DNA of 64,000 nucleotides from Hydractinia symbiolongicarpus (Eukaryota; Cnidaria; Hydrozoa; Anthoathecata; Hydractiniidae). The DNA lies in NCBI RefSeq assembly GCF_029227915.1, contig NC_079878.1:34251501-34315500 (forward strand). The letters run 5' to 3'. Shown piece after piece: positions 24,573 through 35,753 of the stretch. Below the pieces are notes generated by a model. That model was not told where the DNA came from and searched no databases. It saw only the letters and a list, made by a program, of their open reading frames with translations. Numbering within the stretch: position 1 is the first letter of the stretch; every line of letters starts with the position of its first letter. Both the position numbers and the translations under genes were made by a program.

Positions 24573-25690
24573 TTATCAGGTCACAGTCCAAAGTTAGTTC
24601 AATTAAGTCCCACAGTCAATCGTTTCACTGTTAAAAGCGATGCAACCTAGTAATATCAGAAAAATATCGCTAAATACATGTTGGTACAAATATGTGACCC
24701 AACTGTTGTAACTGGAACAGACTGACACCGTTAGAAAGTCAATGAAATGTAGTTTTTTAAACTGTCGCTAGTTCTTCAGCGCCCGATAACGGATAGGATT
24801 GGTCCCACAGTAAAAAATGAATTATTAATCCAAGTTTTTATATGAAGCGCTACCACAGCGCTCAGTGTAACCGCTGAGTTCCGGCAATCATGTCAAAATA
24901 AGAAGAATGTTATTTCTTGGAGTCCGATTTTCTCATTTATCACATTTATCAGGTCACAGTACAAAGTTTGTTCAATTAAGTCCCACAGTCAATCGTTTCA
25001 CTGTTAAAAGCGACGCAACCTAGTAATATCAGAAAAATATCGCTTAATACATGTTGGTACGAATATGTGACACAACTGTTGTAACTCAAACGGACTGACA
25101 CCATTAGAAAGTCAATGAAATGCAGTTTTTGAAACTGTCGCTATTTCTTCAGCGCCCGATAACGGATAGGATTGGTCCCACAGTAAAAAATGACTTATTA
25201 ATCTAAATTTTTAAATGAAGCGCTACCACAGCGCCCAGTGTAATCGCTGAGTTCCGGCAATCATGTCAAATTAAGAAGAATGTTTTTTGTTGGAGTCCAA
25301 TTTTCTCATTTATCACATTTATCAGGTCACAGTCCAAAGTTAGTTCAATTAAGTCCCACAGCCAATCGTTTCACTGTTAAAAGCGATGCAACCTAGTAAT
25401 ATCAGATAAATATCGCTAAAAACATGTTGGTACGAATACGTGACCCAACCGTTGTAACTCAAAAGACTGACACCGTTAGAAAGTCAATGAAATGTAGTTT
25501 TTGAAACTGTCGCTATTTCTTCAGCGCGCGATAATGGATAGGATTGGTCCCACAGTAAAGAATGATTTATTCATCTAAATTTTTAAATGAAGCGCTACCA
25601 CAGCGCCCAGTGTAATCGCTGAGTTCCGGCAATCACGTCAAATTAAGAAGAATGTTATTTCTTGGAGTCCAATTGTCTCATTTATCACAT
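24573..25690 (+). repeat. 3-monomer module, copy C
   Basis: Third copy of the module, after an intervening 4-monomer module. It differs from A and B by CAGCGCTCAGTGTAACC for CAGCGCCCAGTG and by CAGCGCCCG for CAGGGCCCG. Confidence 0.88.
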
Positions 25691-28672
25691 TTATCAGGTC
25701 ACAGTCCAAAGTTAGTCCAATTAAGTCCCACAGTCAATCGTTTCATTGTTAAAAGCGATGCAACCTAGAAATTTCAGAAAAATATCGCTAAATACATGTT
25801 GGTACGAATATGTGACCCAACCATTGTAATTCAAACGGACGTGCACCGTTAGAATGTCAATGAAATGTAGTTTTTGAAATTGTCGCTATTTCTTCAACGC
25901 GCGATAACTGCTAGGATTAGTCCCACAGTAAAAAATGACTTATTTTTCTAAATTTATAAATAAAGAACTATCACAGCGCTCAGTGTGATCGCTGAGTTCC
26001 GGCAATCATGTCAAATTAAGAAGAATGTTATTTCTTGGAGTCAACTTGTCTCACTTATCACATTTATCAGGTCACAATCCAAAATCATTTCAATTTAGCC
26101 CCACAGTCAATCGTTTCATTGTTAAAAGCGATGCAACCTAGTAATATCAGATAAATATCGCTAAATACATGTTGGTACGAATACGTGACGCAACCGTTGT
26201 AACTCAAACGGACTGACACCGTAACAAAGTCAATGAAATGTAGTTTTTGAAACTGTCGCTATTTCTTCAGCGCGCGATAACGGCTAGGATTGGTCCCACA
26301 GTAAAAACTGACTTATTAATCTAAATTTTTAAATGAAGGGCTACCACAGCGCCCAGTGTAATCGCTGAGTTCCGGCAATCATGTCAAAATAAGAAGAATG
26401 TTATTTCTTGGAGTCCAATTTTCTCATTTATCACATTTATCAGGTCACAGTACAAAGTTTGTTCAATTAAGTCCCACAGTCAATCGTTTCACTGTTAAAA
26501 GCGATGCAAAATAGTAATTTCAGAAAAATATCGCTAAATACATGTTGGTACGAATATGTGACCCAACCGTTGTAACTCAAACGGACGTGCACCGTTAGAA
26601 TGTCAATGAAATGTAGTTTTTGAAACTGTCGCTATTTCTTCAACGCGCGATAACTGCTAGGATTAGTCCCACAGTAAAAAATGACTAATTTTTCTAAATT
26701 TATAAATAAAGAACTATCACAGCGCTCAGTGTGATCGCTGAGTTCCAGCAATCATGTCAAATTAAGAAGAATGTTATTTCTTGGAGTCAACTTGTCTCAC
26801 TTATCACATTTATCAGGTCACAATCCAAAATCATTTCAATTTAGCCCCACAGTCAATCGTTTCATTGTTAAAAGCGATGCAACCTAGTGATATCAGATAA
26901 ATATCGCTAAATACATGTTGGTACGAATACGTGACGCAACCGTTGTAACTCAAACGGACTGACACCGTAACAAAGTCAATGAAATGTAGTTTTTTAAACT
27001 GTCGCTATTTCTTCAGCGCGCGATAACGGCTAGGATTAGTCCCACAGTAAAAACTGACTTATTAATCTAAATTTTTAAATGAAGGGCTACCACAGCGCCC
27101 AGTGTAATCGCTGAGTTCCGGCAATCATGTCAAAATAAGAAGAATGTTATTTCTTGGAGTCCGATTTTCTCATTTATCACATTTATCAGGTCACAGTACA
27201 AAGTTTGTTCAATTAAGTCCCACAGTCAATCGTTTCACTGTTAAAAGCGACGCAACCTAGTAATATCAGAAAAATATCGCTTAATACATGTTGGTACGAA
27301 TATGTGACACAACTGTTGTAACTCAAACGGACTGACACCGTTAGAAAGTCAATGAAATGCAGTTTTTGAAACTGTCGCTATTTCTTCAGCGCCCGATAAC
27401 GGATAGGATTGGTCCCACAGTAAAAGATGACTTATTAATCTAAATTTTTAAATGAAGCGCTACCACAGCGCCCAGTGTAATCGCTGAGTTCCGGCAATCA
27501 TGTCAAATTAAGAAGAATGGTTTTTGTTGGAGTCCAATTTTCTCATTTATCACATTTATCAGGTCACAGTCCAAAGTTAGTTCAATTAAGTCCCACAGCC
27601 AATCGTTTCACTGTTAAAAGCGATGCAACCTAGTAATATCAGATAAATATCGCTAAAAACATGTTGGTACGAATACGTGACCCAACCGTTGTAACTCAAA
27701 AGACTGACACCGTTAGAAAGTCAATGAAATGCAGTTTTTGAAACTGTCGCTATTTCTTCAGCGCCCGATAACGGATAGGATTGGTCCCACAGTAAAAGAT
27801 GACTTATTAATCTAAATTTTTAAATGAAGCGCTACCACAGCGCCCAGTGTAATCGCTGAGTTCCGGCAATCATGTCAAATTAAGAAGAATGGTTTTTGTT
27901 GGAGTCCAATTTTCTCATTTATCACATTTATCAGGTCACAGTCCAAAGTTAGTTCAATTAAGTCCCACAGCCAATCGTTTCACTGTTAAAAGCGATGCAA
28001 CCTAGTAATATCAGATAAATATCGCTAAAAACATGTTGGTACGAATACGTGACCCAACCGTTGTAACTCAAAAGACTGACACCGTTAGAAAGTCAATGAA
28101 ATGTAGTTTTTGAAACTGTCGGTATTTCTTCAGCGCGCGATAATGGATAGGATTGGTCCCACAGTAAAGAATGATTTATTCATCTAAATTTTTAAATGAA
28201 GCGCTACCACAGCGCCCAGTGTAATCGCTGAGTTCCGGCAATCACGTCAAATTAAGAAGAATATGATTTCTTGGAGTCCAGTTGTCTCATTTATCACATT
28301 TATCAGGTCACAGTCCAAAGTTACTCCAATTAAGTCCCACAGTCAATCGTTTCATTGTTAAAAGCGATGCAACCTAGTAATTTCAGAAAAATGTCCCTAA
28401 ATACATGTTGGTACGAATATGTGACCCAACCGTTGTAACTCAAACGGACGTGCACCGTTAGAATGTCAATGAAATGTAATTTTTCAAACTGTTGCTATTT
28501 CTTCAACGCGCGATAACTGCTAGGATTAGTCCCACAGTAAAAAATGACTTATTTTTCAAAATTTATAAATGAAGAACTATCACAGCGCCCAGTGTGATCG
28601 CTGAGTTCCGGCAATGATGTCAAGTTAAGAAGAATGTTATTTCTTGGAGTCAACTTGTCTCACTTATCACAT
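25691..28672 (+). repeat. Chimeric transition between left and right satellite domains (8 monomers)
   Basis: Subtypes alternate in a 2-monomer pattern: the CACAATCCAAAATCATTTC monomer at 26064 recurs at 26810, 746 bp on. The monomer starting near 26437 is a hybrid: its first 70 bp are of the TACAAAGTTTG type, then it switches at the unusual GATGCAAAATAGTAATTTC. 26.9-27.5 kb repeats the order seen at 14.5-15.3 kb, including the rare CTAGTGATATCAG. One monomer is duplicated exactly near 27.4-28.1 kb. The last left-type monomers end near 28.3 kb. Confidence 0.8.
27340..28080 (+). repeat. Exact single-monomer tandem duplication
   Basis: The stretch from about 27340 to 27710 is repeated at exactly 372 bp spacing. 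Both copies share two otherwise rare changes, TAAAAGATGAC (27421 and 27793) and GAATGGTTTTTG (27515 and 27887). The copies appear identical, while the monomers on either side differ, so the event looks recent. The boundary lies within the monomer, in the GACACCGTTAGAAAG region, not at a fixed end. Confidence 0.85.
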
Positions 28673-31600
28673 TTATCAGGTCACAATCCAAAATCATTTC
28701 AATTTAGCCCCACAGTCAATCGTTTCATTGTTAAAAGCGATGCAACCTAGTAATATCAGATAAATATCGCTAAATACATGTTGGTACGAACACGTGACGC
28801 AGCCGTTGTAACTCAAACGGACTGACACCGTAACAAAGTCAATGAAATGTAGTTTTTGAAACTATCGCTATTTCTTCAGCGCGCAATAAAGGAGAGGGTT
28901 CGTCCCACATTAAAGAATGACTTATTTTTCTAAATTTTTAGATGAAGCACTACCACAGCGCCCAGTGTAATCGCTGAGTTCCGGCAATCACGTGAAACTA
29001 AGAAGAATGTTATTTCTTGGAGTCCAACTGTCTCATTAATCACATTTATGAGGTCACAGTCCAAAGTTAGTTCTGTTAAGTCCCACAGTCAATCGCTTCA
29101 TTGTTAAAAGCGATGCAACCTAGTAATATAAAAAATATCACTAAATACATGTTGGTACAAATATGTGACCCAACCGTTGTAACTCAAACGGACTGACACC
29201 GTTAGAAAGTCAATGAAATGTAGTTTTTGAAACTGTCGCTATTTCTTCAGCGCGCGATAACGGCTAGGATTGGTCCCACAGTAAAAAATGACTTATTAAT
29301 CTAAATTTTTATATGAAGGGCTACCACAGCGCTCAGTGTAATCGCTGAGTTCCGGCAATCACGTCAAATTAAGAAGAATGTTATTTCTTGGAGTTTAATT
29401 GTCTCCTTTACCACATTTATTAGGTCACAGTCCAAAGTTTGTTCAATTAAGTCCCACAGTCAATCGTTTCATAGTTAAAAGCGATGCAACCTAGTAATAT
29501 CAGAAAAATATCGCTTAATACATGTTGGTACGAATATGTGACACAACTGTTATAACTGAATCGGACTGACACCGTTAGAAAGTCAATGAAATGTAGTTTT
29601 TGAAACTGTTGCTTTTTTTTCAGCGCACGATAACGGCTAGGATTGGTCCCACAGTAAAAAATGACTTATTAATCTCACTTTTTCAATGAAGCGCTACCAC
29701 AGCGCCCACTGTAATCGCTGGGTTCCGGCAATCATGTCAAATTAAGAAGAATGTTATTTCTTGGAGTCCAATTTTATCGTTTATCACATTTATCAGGTCA
29801 CAGTCCAAAGTTAGTTCAATTAAGTCCCACAGTCAATCGTTTCACTGTTAAAAGCGATGCAACCTAGTAATATCAGATAAATGTCGCTAAATACATGTTG
29901 GTACGAATATGTGACCCAACCGTTGAAACTCAAACGGACTGACACCGTTAGAAAGTCAGTGAAGTGTAGTGTTTGAAACAGTCTCTATTTCTTCAGCGCG
30001 CGCTAACGGCTAGGATTTGTCCCACAGTAAAAAATGACTTATTTTTCTAAATTTGTAAATGAAGAACTATCACAGCGCCCAGTGTGATTGCTCAGTTCCG
30101 GCAATCATGTCAAATTAAGAAGAATGTTATTTCTTGGAGTCAACTTGTCTCAATTATCACATTTATCAGGTCACAGTCCAAAGTTTGTTCAATTAAGTCC
30201 CACAGTCAATCGTTTCACTGTTAAAAGCGATGCAACCTAGTAATATCAGAAAAATATCGCTAAATACATGTTGGTACGAATATGTGACACAACTGTTGTA
30301 ACTCAAACGGACTGACACCGTTAGAAAGTCAATGAAATGCAGTTTTTGAAACTGTCGCTATTTCTTCAGCGCCCGATAATGGATAGGATTGGTCCCACAA
30401 TAAGGAATGACTTATTAATCTAAATTTTTAAATGAAGCGCTACCACAGCGCCCAGTGTAATCGCTGAGTTCCGGCAATCATGCCAAATTAAGAAGAATGT
30501 TATTTCTTGGAGCCAATTTTCTCGTTTATCACATTTATCAGGTCACAGTCCAAAGTTAGTTCAATTAAGTCCCACAGTCAATCGTTTCACTGTTAAAAGC
30601 GATGCAACCTAGTAATATCAGATAAATGTCGCTAAATACATGTTGGTACAAATATGTGACCCAACCGTTGAAACTCAAACGGACTGACACCGTTAGAAAG
30701 TCAGTGAAGTGTAGTATTTGAAACAGTCTCTATTTCTTCAGCGCGCGCTAACGGCTAGGATTTGTCCCACAGTAAAAAATGACTTATTTTTCTAAATTTA
30801 TAAATGAAGAACTATCACAGCGCCCAGTGTGATCGCTGAGTTCCGGCAATGATGTCAAATTAAGAAGAATGTTATTTCTTGGAGTCAACTTGTCTCACTT
30901 ATCACATTTATCAGGTCACAATCCAAAATCATTTCAATTTAGCCCCACAGTCAATCGTTTCATTGTTAAAAGCGATGTAACCTAGTAATATCAGATAAAT
31001 ATCGCTAAATACATGTTGGTACCAATACGTGACGCAGCCGTTGTAACTCAAACGGACTGACACCGTAACAAAGTCAATGAAATGTAGTTTTTGAAACTAT
31101 CGCTATTTCTTCAGCGTGCAATAAAGGAGAGGGTTCGTCCCACATTAAAGAATGACTTATTTTTCTAAATTTTTAGATGAAGCACTACCACAGCGCCCAG
31201 TGTAATTGCTGAGTTCCGGCAATCACGTCAAACTAAGAAGAATGTTATTTCTTGGAGTCCAACTGTCTCATTAATCACATTTATGAGGTCACAGTCCAAA
31301 GTTAGTTCAGTTAAGTCCCACAGTCAATCGCTTCATTGTTAAAAGCGATGCAACCTAGTAATATCAAAAAATATCACTAAATACATGTTGGTACAAATAT
31401 GTGTCCCAACCGTTGTAACTCAAACGGACTGACACCGTTAGAAAGTCAATGAAATGTAGTTTTTGAAACTGTCGCTATTTCTTCAGCGCGCGATAACGGC
31501 TAGGATTGGTCCCACAGTAAAAAATGACTTATTAATCTAAATTTTTAAATGAAGGGCTACCACAGCGCCCAGTGTAATCTCTGAGTTCCGGCAATCACGT

Positions 31601-32025
31601 CAAATTAAGAAGAATGTTATTTCTTGAAGTCCAATTGTCTCCTTTACCACATTTATTAGGTCACAGTCTAAAGTTTGTTCAATTAAGTACCACAGTCAAT
31701 CGTTTCATAGTTAAAAGCGATGCAACCTATTAATATCAGAAAAATATCGCTTAATACATGTTGGTACGAATATGTGACACAACTGTTATAACTGAAACGG
31801 ACTGACACCGTTAGAAAGTCAATGAAATGTAGTTTTTGAAACTGTTGCTTTTTTTTCAGCGCATGATAACGGCTAGGAATGGTCCCACAGTAAAAAATGA
31901 CTTATTAATCTCACTTTTTCAATGAAGCGCTACCACAGCGCCCAGTGTAATCGCTGAGTTCCGGCAATCACGTCAAATTAAGAAGAATGTTATTTCTTGG
32001 AGTCAACTTGTCTCACTTATCACAT
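28673..32025 (+). repeat. Right-domain array start (9 monomers) with 3-monomer repeat
   Basis: New subtypes appear here: CGCAATAAAGGAGAGGG, GAAGTGTAGTGTTTG or GTAGTATTTG, and TTGCTTTTTTTTCAGC. The 3-monomer block 28673-29789 recurs at 30908-32025 (6 monomers on) and again at 36873-37990. The 6-monomer block 29790-32025 is duplicated at 35754-37990. A one-base loss (TTGGAGCCAATTT near 30510) distinguishes this copy from its twin. Confidence 0.85.
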
Positions 32026-34261
32026 TTATCAGGTCACAATGCAAAATCATTTCTATTTAGCCCCACAGTCAATCGTTTCATTGTTAAAAGCGATGCAACC
32101 TAGTAATATCAGATAAATATCGCTAAATACATGTTGGTAGGCATACGTGACGCAACCGTTGTAACTCAAACGGACTGACACCGTAACAAAGTCAATGAAA
32201 TGTAGTTTTTGAAACTATCGCTATTTCTTCAGCGCGCAATAAAGGAGAGGGTTCGTCCCACATTAAAGAATGACTTATTTTTCTAAACTTTTAGATGAAG
32301 CACTATCACAGCGCCCAGTGTGATCGCTGAGTTCCGGCAATCATGTCAAATTAAGAAGAATGTTATTTCTTGGAGTCAACTTGTCTCACTTATCACCTTT
32401 ATCAGGTCACAGTCCAAAGTTAGTTCAATTAAGTCCCACAGTCAATCGTTTCACTGTTAAAAGCGATGCAACCTAGTAATATTAGATAAATATCGCTAAA
32501 TACATGTTGGTACGAATATGTGACCCAGCCGTTGAAACTCAAACGGACTGACACCGTTAGAAAGTCAATGAAATGCAGTTTTTGAAACTGTCGCTATTTC
32601 TTCAGCGCCCGATAACGGATAGGATTGGTCCGACAGTAAAAAATGACTTATTAATCTAAAATTTTAAATGAAGCGCTACCACAGCGCCCAGTGTAATCGC
32701 TGAGTTCCGGCAATCATGTCAAATTAAGAAGAATGTTTTTTGTTGGAGTCCAATTTTCTTATTTATCACATTTATCAGGTCACAGTCCAAAGTTAGTTTA
32801 ATTATGTCCCACAGCCAATCGTTTCACTGTTAAAAGCGATGCAACCTAGTAATATCAGATAAATATCGCTAAAAACATGTTGGTACGAATACGTGACCCT
32901 ACCGTTGTAACTCAAAGGACTGACACCGTTAGAAAGTCAACGAAATGTAGTTTTTGAAACTGTCGCTATTTCTTCAGCGCGCGATAATGGATAGGATTGG
33001 TCCCACAGTAAACAATGATTTATTCATCTAAATATTTAAATGAAGGGCTACCACAGCGCCCAGTGTGATCGCTGAGTTCCGGCAATCATGTCAAATTAAG
33101 AAGAATGTTATTTCTTGGAGTCAACTTGTCTCACTTATCACATTTATCAGGTCACAATGCAAAATCATTTCTATTTAGCCCCACAGTCAATCGTTTCATT
33201 GTTTAAAGCGATGCAACCTAGTAATATCAGATAAATATCGCTAAATACATGTTGGTAGGCATACGTGACGCAACCGTTGTAACTCAAACGGACTGACACC
33301 GTAACAAAGTCAATGAAATGTAGTTTTTGAAACTATCGCTATTTCTTCAGCGCGCAATAAAGGAGAGGGTTCGTCCCACATTAAAGAATGACTTATTTTT
33401 CTAAACTTTTAGATGAAGCACTATCACAGCGCCCAGTGTGATCGCTGAGTTCCGGCAATCATGTCAAATTAAGAAGAATGTTATTTCTTGGAGTCAACTT
33501 GTCTCACTTATCACCTTTATCAGGTCACAGTCCAAAGTTAGTTCAATTAAGTCCCACAGTCAATCGTTTCACTGTTAAAAGCGATGCAACCTAGTAATAT
33601 TAGATAAATATCGCTAAATACATGTTGGTACGAATATGTGACCCAGCCGTTGAAACTCAAACGGACTGACACCGTTAGAAAGTCAATGAAATGCAGTTTT
33701 TGAAACTGTCGCTATTTCTTCAGCGCCCGATAACGGATAGGATTGGTCCGACAGTAAAAAATGACTTATTAATCTAAAATTTTAAATGAAGCGCTACCAC
33801 AGCGCCCAGTGTAATCGCTGAGTTCCGGCAATCATGTCAAATTAAGAAGAATGTTTTTTGTTGGAGTCCAATTTTCTTATTTATCACATTTATCAGGTCA
33901 CAGTCCAAAGTTAGTTTAATTATGTCCCACAGCCAATCGTTTCACTGTTAAAAGCGATGCAACCTAGTAATATCAGATAAATATCGCTAAAAACATGTTG
34001 GTACGAATACGTGACCCTACCGTTGTAACTCAAAGGACTGACACCGTTAGAAAGTCAACGAAATGTAGTTTTTGAAACTGTCGCTATTTCTTCAGCGCGC
34101 GATAATGGATAGGATTGGTCCCACAGTAAACAATGATTTATTCATCTAAATATTTAAATGAAGGGCTACCACAGCGCCCAGTGTGATCGCTGAGTTCCGG
34201 CAATCATGTCAAATTAAGAAGAATGTTATTTCTTGGAGTCAACTTGTCTCACTTATCACAT
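32026..34261 (+). repeat. 3-monomer HOR of 1118 bp, two near-identical copies plus partial third
   Basis: Copies are 32026-33143 and 33144-34261. A third starts at 34262 and stays identical until about 34780, where it switches from ACGGACTGACACCG to ACGGAGTGAAAAGG. The copies share rare variants: GCAAAATCATTTCTATTTAG, TTGGTAGGCATACGTGACG, GGTCCGACAG and TTTAATTATGTCCC. The only difference I found between the two full copies is TTGTTTAAAGCG near 33200 for TTGTTAAAAGCG. This is one of the youngest-looking amplifications in the window. Confidence 0.92.
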
Positions 34262-35753
34262 TTATCAGGTCACAATGCAAAATCATTTCTATTTAGCCCC
34301 ACAGTCAATCGTTTCATTGTTAAAAGCGATGCAACCTAGTAATATCAGATAAATATCGCTAAATACATGTTGGTAGGCATACGTGACGCAACCGTTGTAA
34401 CTCAAACGGACTGACACCGTAACAAAGTCAATGAAATGTAGTTTTTGAAACTATCGCTATTTCTTCAGCGCGCAATAAAGGAGAGGGTTCGTCCCACATT
34501 AAAGAATGACTTATTTTTCTAAACTTTTAGATGAAGCACTATCACAGCGCCCAGTGTGATCGCTGAGTTCCGGCAATCATGTCAAATTAAGAAGAATGTT
34601 ATTTCTTGGAGTCAACTTGTCTCACTTATCACCTTTATCAGGTCACAGTCCAAAGTTAGTTCAATTAAGTCCCACAGTCAATCGTTTCACTGTTAAAAGC
34701 GATGCAACCTAGTAATATTAGATAAATATCGCTAAATACATGTTGGTACGAATATGTGACCCAGCCGTTGAAACTCAAACGGAGTGAAAAGGTTAGAAAG
34801 TCAATGAAATGTAATTTTTGAAACTGTCGCTATTTCTGCAGCTCGCGATAACGGCTAGGATAGGTCCCACATTGAAAAAATGACTTTTTTTATCTTAATT
34901 CTAAAATGAAGCGCTACCACAGCGCACAGTGTAATCGCTGAGTTTCGGCAATCATGTCAAATTAAGAAGAATGTTACTTCTTGGAGTCAACTTGTCTCAC
35001 TTATAACATTTATCAGGTCACAATCCAAACATGGTTCAATTTAGTCCCACAGTCAATCGTTTCACTGTTAAAAGCGATGTAACCTAGTAATATCAGAAAA
35101 CCATCGCTAAGTACATGTTGGTACGAATATGTGACCCAGCCGTTGTAACTCAAACAAACTTACACCGTTAGAAAGTCAATGAAATTTAGTTTTAGAAACT
35201 GTCGCTATTTCTTCAGCGCACGATGACGACTAGGATAGATCCCACAGTAAAAAATGACTTATCAATCTAAATTTTTAAATGAAGCGCTACCACATTGCCC
35301 AGTGTAAACGCTGAGTTTCGGCAATCATGTCAAATTAAGAAGAATGTTACTTCTTGGAGTCCAATTGTCTCCTTTACCACAGTTATCAGGTCACAGTCCA
35401 AAATTTGTTCAATTAAGTGCGACAGTCAATCATTTCATAGTTAAAAGCGATGCAACCTAGTAATATCAGAAAAATATCGCTTAATACATGTTGGTACGAA
35501 TATGTGACACAACTGTTGTAACTGAAATGGACTGACACCGTTAGAAAGTCAATGAAATGTAGTTTTTGAAACTGTTGCTTTTTTTTCAGCGCGCGATAAC
35601 AGCTAGGATTGCTCCCACAGTAAAAATGACTTATTAATCTAAATTTTTAAAAGAAGCGCCCCCACAGCGTCCAGTGTAATCGCTGAGTTCCGGCACTCAT
35701 GTCAAATTAAGAAGAATGTTATTTGTTGGAGTCCAATTGTCTTTTTACCACAT
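34262..35753 (+). repeat. 4-monomer block, copy 1 (twin at 38736)
   Basis: The 1492-bp block carries GGAGTGAAAAGGTTAG, TTTTTTTATCTTAATTC, CATGGTTCAATTTAG, GAAAACCATCGC and CACATTGCCCAG. It recurs at 38736-40227, an offset of 4474 bp (12 monomers). I found about four base differences, for example CAGCGCACGATGACG here against CAGCGCGCGATGACG in the twin. The match extends left into the preceding monomer. Confidence 0.9.

Larger units (their letters stand above)
19358..25690 (+). repeat. Amplified 3- and 7-monomer HOR zone (17 monomers)
   Basis: The zone is built from a 4-monomer module (19358-20846 and 23083-24572) and a 3-monomer module (20847-21964, 21965-23082 and 24573-25690). The order is 4-3-3-4-3, so a 7-monomer HOR (about 2607 bp) is present twice with one extra 3-monomer module. 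The 3-monomer copies share TACAAATATG, GGAACAGACTG and GCTAGTTCTTC. The first two also share the odd CAGGGCCCGATAAC (near 21424 and 22543), which reads CAGCGCCCG in the third. Identity within the modules is very high by eye. Confidence 0.88.

Noticed and set aside
28891-28910. GGTTCGTCCC resembling a tRNA internal B box, in monomers with AGAGGGTTCGTCCC
   Set aside because: The required A after GGTTCG is missing, no A box lies at the right distance, and no cloverleaf can be drawn. It is a subtype variant of GGATTGGTCCC.
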